64,000 bases of DNA from CBDAPI01 sp965248635 (lineage in GTDB: Bacteria; Acidobacteriota; UBA6911; RPQK01; CBDAPI01). Numbering within the stretch: the first letter of the stretch is position 1; every line of letters begins with the position of its first letter. Below are positions 24,976 through 33,264 of the stretch, one piece after another. The position numbers were made by a program, and so were the translations under genes. The notes under the pieces are model-generated. The model was not told the DNA's origin, searched no databases, and saw only the letters and a program-made list of their open reading frames with translations. The DNA lies in NCBI GenBank assembly GCA_965248635.1, contig OZ252114.1, positions 4,774,001 to 4,838,000 on the forward strand, written 5' to 3'.

Positions 24976-27624
24976 CTAGACCGCCACGGACTCTTCCAGT
25001 TCCGGTTGGCTGGACTGGGTCACGACCAGAGACAACGCCTGTGCTTCCTCGTGATAGTCCGCCTGCACGGAGTGACCTTCCTTCAACTCGCCGCGCACGA
25101 TGAGAAGACCCAGGGGGTTCTCCAGTTCTTTGCGAATGGCTCGTTTGAGTGGCCTGGCGCCGTAGCTCGGGTCATAGCCGGCCCGGACCAGAAACCGCCG
25201 CGCCGACTCACCTAGGGAGAGCTCGATCTGCTTCTCGGCCAGCCTCCTCTGCAGTCCCCTGAGCTGGATCTCCACAATTCTCTCCAGGTGTTCTTCACTC
25301 AGGGCGTGGAAAACAATCGTCTCGTCGACACGGTTCAGAAACTCGGGTCGAAACCGCTCACGCAGTTCCCCCAGGACCGTTTCCTTCATTCGCTCGTAGT
25401 CGCTCCCCCCAAAAGCGCCGCGGTATTCCAAAATTCTGTAGCTCCCAAGATTGGACGTCATGATGACGATGGTGTTCTTGAAGTCCACGGTCCGCCCTTT
25501 GCCATCCGTCAACCGTCCCTCATCGAGAAGCTGCAGGAGCATGTTGAAAACATCCGGGTGAGCTTTCTCAATCTCATCAAAGAGAATCACGGAATAGGGA
25601 CGCCGGCGAACGGCTTCCGTCAACTGGCCCCCTTCGTCGTAGCCGATATATCCCGGAGGCGCTCCCAACAGTCGTGCCACCGTGTGCTTCTCCTGGTACT
25701 CGGACATATCGATTCGGATCATGGCGCGCTCGTCGTCAAAGAGCGATTCGGCCAGAGCCCTGGCTAGTTCTGTCTTCCCGACCCCTGTAGGACCCAGGAA
25801 GATGAAGCTTCCGATGGGGCGGGCCGGATCCTTTAATCCCGAGCGGGCCCGGATGACTGCTTCACTCACGGACGTCACGGCCTCGTCCTGACCCACAACG
25901 CGCCTGTGCAGATCCTCGCCGAGACTGACCAGTTTCTGCATCTCCCCTTCCAGCAATCTGGAAACGGGAACTCCGGTCCAGCGGCTCACAACAGCCGCGA
26001 TGTCTCCTTCTGAAACTTCTTCTTTGAGCAATCTCGCTTCGCCCTGTTTTCGATTCAGAGCCTGCTCTTCCTGGGTCAGTTCGTTCTCGAGTCTGGCCAA
26101 TACCCCATACTTGAGTTCCGCTGCTCGATTCAGATCGTAGTTCCGCTCTGCCTGCTCGATCTCAATCTTCGTTTGTTCGATCTCTTCCCGCAGCGCTCTC
26201 AGTTTGGACACGGTTTCCTTCTCGGCCTGCCATTGAGCCTGCAGCGCGTCACTCTGGGATTTCAAATCGGCGAGGGTCCTCTCCAACTTTCCCAGTCTCT
26301 CCCTGGCGGCTTGATCCTTTTCGTTCTTCAGGGCTTGCCGCTCGATTTCCAGCTGCATGACCCGTCGTAGGATCTCATCCAGCTCGGAAGGCATCGAATC
26401 GATTTCCGTTCTCAATTTGGCTGCCGCCTCATCCATGAGGTCGATCGCTTTGTCAGGGAGAAATCGATCTGAGATGTAGCGGTTTGACAAAGCTGCTGCT
26501 GCGATAAGGGCCGCGTCCTGGATTCTGACACCGTGGTGGACTTCGTACCGCTCCTTCAGACCCCGCAGGATTGAAATCGTGTCTTCAACCCCAGGTTGAT
26601 CCACCAGCAGCGGCTGAAATCGACGTTCGAGAGCCCCATCTCGTTCCACATGCTTGCGGTACTCATCCAGTGTCGTGGCTCCAACGCAGTGCAGCTCGCC
26701 CCGCGCCAGCATCGGCTTCAGAAGGTTCCCGGCATCCATTGCACCCTCGACCTTCCCGGCACCGACCACGGTGTGCAGTTCATCGATAAACAGGATGATT
26801 TGGCCCTGCGCCGATGCCACTTCCTTCAACACAGCCTTGAGGCGCTCCTCGAATTCGCCACGATACTTGGCTCCGGCGATCAGGGCACCCATGTCCAGGG
26901 TGACGACCCGCTTGTGCTTCAGTCCCTCGGGTACATCACCCCGGACGATCCTCTGGGCCAGGCCCTCGACGATGGCCGTCTTGCCTACTCCCGGCTCACC
27001 GATTAAGACCGGGTTGTTCTTGCGTCGACGAGACAGTACCTGCATGATTCGTCGGATCTCGTCGTCCCTGCCGATGACTGGGTCCAGTTTCCCCTGGCTG
27101 GCGAGTTCGGTTAAGTCGCGACCGTACTGCTGGAGAGCCTGATAGGTGGATTCGGGATCTCGCGAAGTCACCTTCTGGCCTCCTCTCACCTCCCGAAGAG
27201 CCCTTTCCAGCCTTTCGCGCGTCACCCCGAAGATTCCAAACGTCTCGCCCGTTTTGCCTTTGTCGAGGGTCATGGCCAAGAGCAGATGCTCTACCGATAC
27301 AAACTGGTCCTGGAGGTTGCCAGCTTCTTTCTCCGCCCTGGACAATAGTGCATTCAGCCTCTGCGTCACGTAGAGCGAATCAACGGCCCCGGACGGGCTC
27401 TCGACCTCAGGCAGACCTCCAAGGTGCTGCTCTACGGATTGACGCAGGCCCTCCACCTGAATCTCGGCTTTGTTGAGAATTGATGGGGCCAGGCCTCTCT
27501 CTTGAAGAAGTAGAGCCATCAGCAGGTGCTCTACGTCCACCTGTTGATGACCTCGCTCGAAAGTCTGGGTCTGAGCCGCGGCCAGTCCTTCTCTTGCTTT
27601 TTCAGTGAACCGATTCAAATCCAT
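24976..27624 (-). CDS. clpB: ClpB disaggregase (Hsp100)
   Basis: An 882-aa AAA+ chaperone of full length. In order: N-domain with two Clp repeats (1-150), first AAA+ module with GEPGVGKTAIVEG (Walker A) and IILFIDELHT (Walker B), the coiled-coil middle domain (about 410-530) that defines ClpB rather than ClpA, and second AAA+ module with GPTGVGKTELARAL and VILFDEIEKAHPD. It works with DnaK-DnaJ-GrpE to dissolve aggregates, and grpE is its divergent neighbour. AGGAGA precedes the ATG at the usual distance. No CIRCE palindrome was found in the 250-bp divergent region (27625-27877). Confidence 0.97.
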   Translation of the reverse strand: MDLNRFTEKAREGLAAAQTQTFERGHQQVDVEHLLMALLLQERGLAPSILNKAEIQVEGLRQSVEQHLGGLPEVESPSGAVDSLYVTQRLNALLSRAEKEAGNLQDQFVSVEHLLLAMTLDKGKTGETFGIFGVTRERLERALREVRGGQKVTSRDPESTYQALQQYGRDLTELASQGKLDPVIGRDDEIRRIMQVLSRRRKNNPVLIGEPGVGKTAIVEGLAQRIVRGDVPEGLKHKRVVTLDMGALIAGAKYRGEFEERLKAVLKEVASAQGQIILFIDELHTVVGAGKVEGAMDAGNLLKPMLARGELHCVGATTLDEYRKHVERDGALERRFQPLLVDQPGVEDTISILRGLKERYEVHHGVRIQDAALIAAAALSNRYISDRFLPDKAIDLMDEAAAKLRTEIDSMPSELDEILRRVMQLEIERQALKNEKDQAARERLGKLERTLADLKSQSDALQAQWQAEKETVSKLRALREEIEQTKIEIEQAERNYDLNRAAELKYGVLARLENELTQEEQALNRKQGEARLLKEEVSEGDIAAVVSRWTGVPVSRLLEGEMQKLVSLGEDLHRRVVGQDEAVTSVSEAVIRARSGLKDPARPIGSFIFLGPTGVGKTELARALAESLFDDERAMIRIDMSEYQEKHTVARLLGAPPGYIGYDEGGQLTEAVRRRPYSVILFDEIEKAHPDVFNMLLQLLDEGRLTDGKGRTVDFKNTIVIMTSNLGSYRILEYRGAFGGSDYERMKETVLGELRERFRPEFLNRVDETIVFHALSEEHLERIVEIQLRGLQRRLAEKQIELSLGESARRFLVRAGYDPSYGARPLKRAIRKELENPLGLLIVRGELKEGHSVQADYHEEAQALSLVVTQSSQPELEESVAV

Positions 27625-27877
27625 ATAATGAGTCTCCTGATTGCTCTGGTGCGCTCCACAAGTTCATAAGATCGGAACCCGGGAGTCGCAAGATGGCAGG
27701 GAGTACTCAGTTTGCATTGGCAGACGCGGCGTCTTATGTGAATGGCTGCAAATGGACAGACAACATCCGAATCAGAACCGTTGGCGCGAGGCCGCGGCTA
27801 CAACTCGGCCCTCGCTGACGCTCAGGTTCTGAGAGGCTCGGTAAGGATCAAAGGAAGATTTGAGAACAAACAAAACG

Positions 27878-28477
27878 ATGACCAAGCAGAGCAAGAAAAG
27901 CGAAGCCGAAGAAAAGAGAACCACGTTTCAGGTGACAGATAGGAGATTCTGGGTGGGCGATGAAAGCAGCATCGACCGGGCTGAGCCCGCGGAAAAAAAG
28001 TTCCCTTCCTTCATTGAGGAGCTGAAAGCCCGAACCGAGCTTGCGGAATCCCGCCTGAAGGAGAAGCTGGAATCACTGGAGCGGGACAACGAAGCCCTGC
28101 GCGCCAGGCTGCGGAGGGACATGGAGCAGCGTCTCGAACGCGAGAAACTTGGCCTGGTGAGAACTTTCCTCGAAGTGGCCGATAATTTTGAGAGAGCTCT
28201 CGCAGCCAGCGTCGACTCAGACAATTTCCCGGCGCTCCGTGAGGGTGTCGACATGAACCTTCGACTCTTCCGCCAGAAACTGGAGCTTCTGGGGCTAGAG
28301 CCGATTGAGCCATTGGGAGAGGAATTTGACCCTGAAGTGGCCGAGGCCGTAGCCATGGTCCCGGTTCAGGACCCGGACCAGAGTCAGAAGGTGGTCGCCG
28401 TCGTCCAAAGAGGCTACCGCAAAGGAGAGCACCTGCTCAGACCGGCCCAGGTCCACGTGGGACGGTTTGAGCCCTAG
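27878..28477 (+). CDS. grpE: GrpE nucleotide exchange factor
   Basis: A 199-aa protein from the ATG at 27878; a TTG 18 bp upstream is also in frame. It has a charged N-terminal tail, a long coiled coil (about 45-95, rich in Glu/Arg/Leu) and the C-terminal beta domain with VAEAVAMVPVQDP and VVAVVQRGYRKGEHLLRPAQV, the last being the GrpE signature. It releases ADP from DnaK. No dnaK or dnaJ lies next to it. Its end overlaps the convergent cyclophilin stop by 4 bp. Confidence 0.9.
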   Translation: MTKQSKKSEAEEKRTTFQVTDRRFWVGDESSIDRAEPAEKKFPSFIEELKARTELAESRLKEKLESLERDNEALRARLRRDMEQRLEREKLGLVRTFLEVADNFERALAASVDSDNFPALREGVDMNLRLFRQKLELLGLEPIEPLGEEFDPEVAEAVAMVPVQDPDQSQKVVAVVQRGYRKGEHLLRPAQVHVGRFEP

Positions 28478-29136
28478 CGAGTGCCCGACCGGTATTCCAC
28501 TTTCACCTTCTTGATCCACATGGCGGTGGCGGGCCGCTGCTTGAGCCTTGGATCCTTGGATCTCGGAGTGTTGGAGATGCGCTCAGCTACTTCGATGCCT
28601 TCGACGACTCGACCGAAAACCGTGTACTCCCCATCCCACTGAGACACTCGCTCCAGGCAGATAAAGAATTGACAGCTGGCAGAATTGGGATTATGCGCCT
28701 GTCGGGCCATTGCCACGGTCCCGCGGGCAAATTTTTCCCGGCTGAACTCAGCTGTCAGAAAGCTCTCACTGTTGCCCTGGCCATCGTTGTACGGGTTGTT
28801 GTCCTTGGAATTTGGATCGCCTCCCTGAATCATCCGTCCAGGCATGATGCGATGAAAGAGGCTGTTGTAGTAAAAACCGCTTTCCGCCAGCTCCAGAAAA
28901 CGCTCCACAGTCTGGGGGGCCAAATCCCGTCGCAGCTCGATTACGATGTCCCCCCGCTTTGTCGTCATCGTGACAAAAGGAGTTCCGGTGGGAGCCGGCT
29001 CGGGTTCGGCCGTAGCCATCTCAGATTCCAGGGCAGGTTCGTCCGTCTCTCGAGGAGTCTCAGCCGTTCCCCCGCACCCGACCAGCAGCAGGGCCAGCAA
29101 AGACGGGGCAAGATTGATCAAGGCGATCCTTCTCAT
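28474..29136 (-). CDS. Cyclophilin-type peptidyl-prolyl isomerase, lipoprotein
   Basis: A 220-aa protein from the ATG at 29136. The N-terminus MRRIALINLAPSLLALLLVGC has a lipobox, with Cys21 as the predicted lipidation site, followed by an acidic linker rich in Glu/Pro/Thr. The cyclophilin domain has FHRIMPGRMIQGGDP (catalytic Arg) and ASCQFFICLE. It should act in the periplasm on prolyl bonds of exported proteins. A longer frame upstream to 29172 has no signal-like start. Confidence 0.88.
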   Translation of the reverse strand: MRRIALINLAPSLLALLLVGCGGTAETPRETDEPALESEMATAEPEPAPTGTPFVTMTTKRGDIVIELRRDLAPQTVERFLELAESGFYYNSLFHRIMPGRMIQGGDPNSKDNNPYNDGQGNSESFLTAEFSREKFARGTVAMARQAHNPNSASCQFFICLERVSQWDGEYTVFGRVVEGIEVAERISNTPRSKDPRLKQRPATAMWIKKVKVEYRSGTR

Positions 29137-29176
29137 GGGTGAGATTATGGCTAAGTCCGTTCCAGATTCCAAATGG

Positions 29177-29194
29177 GTCAGGCACCTGCCTGAC
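29177..29194. repeat. GTCAGGCA-CC-TGCCTGAC palindrome
   Basis: A perfect 8-bp inverted repeat with a 2-bp centre, between the cyclophilin start and the hairpin doublet. A related, slightly diverged copy is at 54235-54252. Motifs of this form are seen near REP-type elements in other genomes, but no transposase is nearby here. Confidence 0.6.
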
Positions 29195-29233
29195 GCGAAT
29201 GTGGGAGGCGGCTCAGGGGCACCGGAACGTAAA

Positions 29234-29305
29234 GAGAGTGGGAGGGGCCGCAGGGAGGCGGACGTTTAAATTCCCGGACGCAGCCCTGCGGACCCTCCCA
29301 CTCTC
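29234..29305 (+). repeat. Long hairpin element H1 with conserved loop
   Basis: Outer stem of 13 bp (GAGAGTGGGAGGG 29234-29246 with 29293-29305), one G/A mismatch, then 8 bp CCGCAGGG (29248-29255) with CCCTGCGG (29284-29291), then a GCG/CGC inner pair. The loop is GACGTTTAAATTCCCGGA (29261-29278). Read through in one frame it gives FKFPDAALRTLPLS, shared in form with H2 and H4. It lies between the cyclophilin start and the ruvC stop. Confidence 0.85.
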
Positions 29306-29340
29306 GCGTCTACCACCAAGGGTCCCCCGACCTGCAAGCT

Positions 29341-29401
29341 GGGAGACGGCTCGGGGCCGCGGCCGTTTCAATCTCCCGGCCGCGGCCCCGAGCCCCCTCC
29401 C
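29341..29401 (+). repeat. Long hairpin element H2 with conserved loop
   Basis: An 18-bp perfect stem GGCTCGGGGCCGCGGCCG (29348-29365) with 29377-29394, plus outer GGGAG/CTCCC. The loop region reads CCGTTTCAATCTCCCGG, a diverged form of the H1 loop. The ruvC frame ends inside this hairpin (stop at 29368), so the last residues of RuvC are encoded by repeat sequence. It follows H1 by about 36 bp in the same orientation. Confidence 0.82.
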
Positions 29402-29883
29402 ACTTTCGAACACCTCAGGGCGTGGCAGATGGCAACGGCCAGAGCGTCAGCGGCATCGTGTGGTTCAGGCTTCTCGCCGAGATGGAGCAGCACGGACACC
29501 ATCAATTGGACCTGCTGCTTGTCCGCCCGTCCATAGCCGACCACCGACTTCTTCACCTGCAGCGGTGAGTATTCGAAGACCGCGGCTCCCGATTCCGCGG
29601 CAGCCAGCAGGGCCACGCCGCGAGCCTGGCCCAATTTGAGTGCGGTTCGGGCGTTGACGGCGTGGAACACCTCCTCCAGCGCAACTACTTCAGGACGGTG
29701 TTTTTGCAGAGACAAAGACAGCTGCCGGTAGATCCGTCGAAGGCGACTGGGGAAATCGTTCTCTCCGCCCCGGCGAACCCCCCTGGCGGCTCCATAGTCG
29801 AGGCATTGAAACCTGTTCCCTTCCACATCTATGACTCCAAAACCCGTCGTGCGGCTCCCGGGGTCGATGCCAAACACTACCAT
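29368..29883 (-). CDS. ruvC: RuvC Holliday junction resolvase
   Basis: A 171-aa endonuclease. The active-site acids are in GIDPGSRTTGFG (Asp7), VALEEVFHAVNARTALKLGQ (Glu) and the C-terminal HDAADALAVAICHAL (two Asp), so all four carboxylates are present. It cuts Holliday junctions made by RuvAB. It lies 30 bp after yebC, the common yebC-ruvC order, with ruvAB absent here. The terminal segment KVGGGSGPRPGD comes from hairpin H2 and is not part of the conserved fold. Confidence 0.94.
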   Translation of the reverse strand: MVVFGIDPGSRTTGFGVIDVEGNRFQCLDYGAARGVRRGGENDFPSRLRRIYRQLSLSLQKHRPEVVALEEVFHAVNARTALKLGQARGVALLAAAESGAAVFEYSPLQVKKSVVGYGRADKQQVQLMVSVLLHLGEKPEPHDAADALAVAICHALRCSKVGGGSGPRPGD

Positions 29884-29913
29884 CAGGACGAGGCTGAAGA
29901 TGAAAGAGAGCGG

Positions 29914-30666
29914 TCAGGTACCGGCAAGGGCTTCCAGTTCCGACCCTTCAATGTCGAAGTTGGCGTAGGCGTGCTGAACGTCATCGTGGTCCTCGAGCAT
30001 CTCCATCAGATTGAGCATCCGGGCAGCCACTTTTCCTTCCGACTTCACCTCGGTGTTGGGGACCATTGTCAGTTCGCTGATCGCCGGCTCCACCTCAGCT
30101 GTCTCCAGCGCCTGCCGGACCGTTTCAAACTGCTCCAGTGAAGTGTAGACCTCATAACTGTCACCCTCGGACTGCAGATCCTCGGCTCCAGCCTCCAGAA
30201 CAATCTCCAACAGATCATCCTCCGAAGCAGCGTCTTTGGGAACGGAGATGTAACCCTTTCGATCGAACATCCAGTTCACGCTGCCAGCCTCTCCGAGGTT
30301 TCCCCCGTGCTTGGCGAAGAGGTGACGGATATCAGCCACGGTTCGGTTCTTGTTGTCGGTCAGGCATTCCACGAAGACAGCGACGCCGCCGGGCCCATAA
30401 CCTTCATAGATGGCCGACTCGTAGTTGACTCCGGGAAGCTCTCCGGTTCCCTTCATGATGGCTCGTTTAATGTTGTTCTGCGGCATGTTTGCACTCTTTG
30501 CCGCCTGAACTGCCGTTCGCAGCCGTGAGTTGGATTCGATGTCCCCCCCGCCGAGGCGGGCAGCCACAGTGACCTCTTTGATCAGCTTGGTGAATATCTT
30601 TCCACGCTTGGCGTCGACAATTGCCTTCTTGTGCCGGATGGAGTGCCATTTTGAATGTCCGGACAT
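29914..30666 (-). CDS. yebC: YebC/PmpR family regulator
   Basis: A 250-aa protein of usual length. It opens with the family signature MSGHSKWHSIRHKKAIVDAK and RGKIFTKLIKEVTVAARLGG and contains NMPQNNIKRAIMKG and YEGYGPGGVAVFVECLTDN. Members act as transcription regulators or, as shown more recently for YebC, aid translation of proline-rich motifs. It forms an operon with ruvC. An extended -10 element lies 30 bp upstream. Confidence 0.95.
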   Translation of the reverse strand: MSGHSKWHSIRHKKAIVDAKRGKIFTKLIKEVTVAARLGGGDIESNSRLRTAVQAAKSANMPQNNIKRAIMKGTGELPGVNYESAIYEGYGPGGVAVFVECLTDNKNRTVADIRHLFAKHGGNLGEAGSVNWMFDRKGYISVPKDAASEDDLLEIVLEAGAEDLQSEGDSYEVYTSLEQFETVRQALETAEVEPAISELTMVPNTEVKSEGKVAARMLNLMEMLEDHDDVQHAYANFDIEGSELEALAGT

Positions 30667-30694
30667 GTAGGAATCCTTCCCAAATCGGACCGGG

Positions 30695-30706
30695 GGTATT
30701 CTAACA
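30695..30706 (-). promoter_or_regulatory. Putative extended -10 for yebC-ruvC
   Basis: On the minus strand TGTTAGAATAC contains TAGAAT (30703-30698), identical over 11 bases to the element ahead of nuoA. It is about 32 bp before the yebC ATG. The -35 region falls within heptamer repeats, and no good -35 hexamer was found. Confidence 0.45.
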
Positions 30707-30708
30707 TT

Positions 30709-30836
30709 ATCAGTTATTGGTTTCTGGTTGCTGGTTACTGATTACTGGTTACTGGTTAGAAGTTGAAAGTTAAAAGTAGAAGGTTGAAAGTTTAAAGTTC
30801 ATGGAACCAGGAACCAGGAACCGGTAACCAGTAACC
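30709..30836. repeat. Heptamer tandem repeat tract 3
   Basis: About 128 bp of 7-nt units: TTACTGG/TTGCTGG first, then AGTTGAA/AGGTTGA, then GGAACCA and CCAGTAA. It fills the gap between the divergent yebC and truA genes. The unit flavours are the same as in tract 1, as inverse complements. Confidence 0.85.
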
Positions 30837-30868
30837 GCACGAGCGACAGCGAGTGCCAGCGAGTCCCA

Positions 30869-31603
30869 ATGCAAAAATATCGACTGTTGATCCATTACCG
30901 CGGAACCCAATACGCGGGCTGGCAGGTCCAACCCGACCGCAGAACGATTCAAGGTGAACTCCAGAAGGCAATCCTCAAAGTCTGCGGCCAGCAGCGTTCA
31001 GTCGTCGGGTCCGGGCGCACCGATGCTGGAGTCCACGCGAGGGGACAGGTCGCTCATTTCAGACTCTCTGAGATGCGGGCACCTGGTAAACTGAGAGCTT
31101 CTCTCAATGCGATCCTGCCGGGAGATATTCGGATCATGGGTCTTAGACCGGCACACGAAGGATTTCACGCCCAGAAAGATGCCCGGCGAAAAGGCTATGA
31201 ATACAGGATCTACAATGGTCCGGTTCTGTCGCCGTTCCTCTCCGAATGCGTGCTTCACTTGCGACGGAATCTTGACGTAGGGAGCATGCAGGAGGCCAGC
31301 CGCTTGCTGATCGGGCGGCACGATTTTTCAGGACTGACTTCTTCCCGCAGCACGGTTTCTTCAAAGGTCAGGACTTTGAGCCGTTCGGAGCTTTCGAGGA
31401 GAGGGTTCTTCCTGTCCTATCGAGTTGAGGGCGACGGATTCCTTCATCACCAGATCCGCAACATAGTCGGAACCCTGCTGGAGGTAGGCACCGGAAAACG
31501 GCCGGCCGCAGGCATGGGGCAGATTCTCCACAGCCGCGACCGGAAAACGGCTGGACCGACTGCCCCGGCCCACGGGCTGTCCCTCGTGAAGGTATGGTAT
31601 TGA
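30869..31603 (+). CDS. truA: tRNA pseudouridine(38-40) synthase
   Basis: A 244-aa protein of normal length. The catalytic Asp52 is in the signature GSGRTDAGVHARGQVAHF; YRGTQYAGWQ and the C-terminal FLHHQIRNIVGTLLEVGTG are also typical. It modifies uridines 38-40 in tRNA anticodon stem-loops. Its promoter must lie in or near heptamer tract 3. The following gene, uppS, starts 64 bp on. Confidence 0.95.
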   Translation: MQKYRLLIHYRGTQYAGWQVQPDRRTIQGELQKAILKVCGQQRSVVGSGRTDAGVHARGQVAHFRLSEMRAPGKLRASLNAILPGDIRIMGLRPAHEGFHAQKDARRKGYEYRIYNGPVLSPFLSECVLHLRRNLDVGSMQEASRLLIGRHDFSGLTSSRSTVSSKVRTLSRSELSRRGFFLSYRVEGDGFLHHQIRNIVGTLLEVGTGKRPAAGMGQILHSRDRKTAGPTAPAHGLSLVKVWY

Positions 31604-31667
31604 CCCTTGGATGAAAGGGAGCGCCTGCGAAAGTCGCCCGGCACCATGATAGATTAGGCGTCTCATC

Positions 31668-32456
31668 ATGAATCCCTTAATGGAAGGATTTGAAGGTCTC
31701 CTCGACCCCGAAAGTCCTGAAGCGCGACTCATCGAGAGCCTGAGCCCCGGCCGGCTGCCCGAGCATGTTGCCATCATCATGGACGGCAATGGTCGCTGGG
31801 CAGAGCAGCGCCAGTTACCTCGCATCGAAGGGCACCGAGCCGGAGTCAAGGCCGTCAAGGCCACTGTCGAGTACGCGGCCAGACTTACCATTCCGGTACT
31901 CACTCTTTATGCCTTCTCGTCGGAGAACTGGAAACGGCCGGAGAAGGAGGTGAATACCCTGTGGGGGCTGCTGCGACAGTATCTTCGGTCCGACCTCGCG
32001 ACCCTGCAGAAGAACAACATCCGTTTTGACACGATCGGACGTACTGGAGAACTTCCGAGAACGGTAGGGGAACAGCTCAAGTACGTGGCCAGAAAGACCT
32101 CTTCCAACACTGGAACCAGGTTGTTTCTGGCTCTCAGCTACGGTGGCCGCACCGAGCTTGTTGATGCCTTCAATCAACTTCTTCAGAGCGGACTCACAGC
32201 TCCAGTAGAGTCTGGAGATATTGAGGCCCACCTCTATACGAGGGGACTTCCAGATCCCGACCTGTTGATAAGAACCAGTGGCGAAATGCGGATCAGCAAC
32301 TTTCTTCTCTGGCAGATTGCCTACTCCGAGATCTATGTGACGGATGTGTTGTGGCCTGATTTCCGAGGGATTCATTTCCTCCAGGCCGTCCAGGAATTTC
32401 AGCAGCGGGAGCGCCGTTACGGGGAGGTTACCTCGCCTGCGCTTCAAAACGGCTGA
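31668..32456 (+). CDS. uppS: Isoprenyl (undecaprenyl) diphosphate synthase
   Basis: A 262-aa cis-prenyltransferase. The catalytic Asp39 is in AIIMDGNGRWA, followed by GHRAG, TLYAFSSENWKRP, and the C-terminal DLLIRTSGEMRISNFLLWQIAYSE. It condenses isopentenyl units into the C55 lipid carrier for peptidoglycan and O-antigen. It overlaps cdsA by 1 bp (TGATG), starting a uppS-cdsA-dxr-rseP cluster conserved in many bacteria. Confidence 0.95.
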   Translation: MNPLMEGFEGLLDPESPEARLIESLSPGRLPEHVAIIMDGNGRWAEQRQLPRIEGHRAGVKAVKATVEYAARLTIPVLTLYAFSSENWKRPEKEVNTLWGLLRQYLRSDLATLQKNNIRFDTIGRTGELPRTVGEQLKYVARKTSSNTGTRLFLALSYGGRTELVDAFNQLLQSGLTAPVESGDIEAHLYTRGLPDPDLLIRTSGEMRISNFLLWQIAYSEIYVTDVLWPDFRGIHFLQAVQEFQQRERRYGEVTSPALQNG

Positions 32457-33253
32457 TGGGTGTTCGACTGGCAGTAGCGGTCGTGCTGATCCCGACGGTT
32501 CTGCTAACGCTGTGCCTGGGCCCGCTCTGGTTGTGGATCCTTCTGCTGGAGGTCTTTCTGGTTGCATCTCTGTGGGAGTTCTTCCGGCTTCTGGACAGCT
32601 ATTCTCTTGGTGGCTTTGAAATCACTGCCGTGGCAACTGCAGTATCGCCGATTGTGTGGGCCGTTTTCAGTCCCTACCTTCTGGTTTTCCTGCTGGCTGT
32701 CCCAGTTCTCCTCCTGGCAAGGTCCTCTTGGGAAGGCACAGCCGAGGGGCGTCTGCTGCCTCGGGCCGGGGCCAACATTCTCTGCTTTTTCTACCTGGGG
32801 ATTCCCTTCTCGCTGCCGATCTTGCTGCGCGAATCGGAGCGCGCGACCGGCCAGTGCCAGGAACTGGTTTTTGTCCTGTTCTGTGTGTGGCTGTCCGACA
32901 GTGCCGGATTCTTTGTAGGCCGTAAGATCGGCCGTCACAAGGTGATCCCTGGAATCTCTGCGAACAAGTCGATGGAGGGTTTCGCCGCGGCTCTGATCGC
33001 ACCTTGCCTGGGCGCGGTCCTCCTGTATCCGCTGCTCCTTTCCGGCCAGCCCACCGTGCCAGCCGCCATTCTTGGCAGCCTGATTGGCGCCGCCGCGATC
33101 GCGGGAGACCTCTTCGAGTCTTTTCTCAAGAGAAGAGCTGGAATCAAGGATTCTTCCGCCCTCATACCTGGGCATGGGGGCGTCCTGGACAGGATGGACA
33201 GCTTGCTCTTTGCCCTACCCTGCTATTACTTTCTCCAAAGAGTGCTGGCCTAG
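32456..33253 (+). CDS. cdsA: Phosphatidate cytidylyltransferase
   Basis: A 265-aa polytopic membrane protein with about eight helices. The C-terminal CDP-alcohol signature is SFLKRRAGIKDSSALIPGHG followed by GVLDRMDS. It makes CDP-diacylglycerol, the branch point of phospholipid synthesis; PgpA at 50.2 kb acts further along the same route. It starts within the uppS stop codon and is followed 11 bp on by dxr. Confidence 0.94.
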   Translation: MGVRLAVAVVLIPTVLLTLCLGPLWLWILLLEVFLVASLWEFFRLLDSYSLGGFEITAVATAVSPIVWAVFSPYLLVFLLAVPVLLLARSSWEGTAEGRLLPRAGANILCFFYLGIPFSLPILLRESERATGQCQELVFVLFCVWLSDSAGFFVGRKIGRHKVIPGISANKSMEGFAAALIAPCLGAVLLYPLLLSGQPTVPAAILGSLIGAAAIAGDLFESFLKRRAGIKDSSALIPGHGGVLDRMDSLLFALPCYYFLQRVLA

Positions 33254-33264
33254 TTGGGGCAATC

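Noticed and set aside
27625..27877. CIRCE or sigma-32 promoter between clpB and grpE
   Set aside because: No TTAGCACTC-N9-GAGTGCTAA palindrome and no convincing CTTGAA/CCCCAT pair were found.
33004..33264. An 87-residue N-terminal extension of Dxr
   Set aside because: It is an out-of-frame reading of cdsA; the family start LGSTGSIG fits the ATG at 33265.
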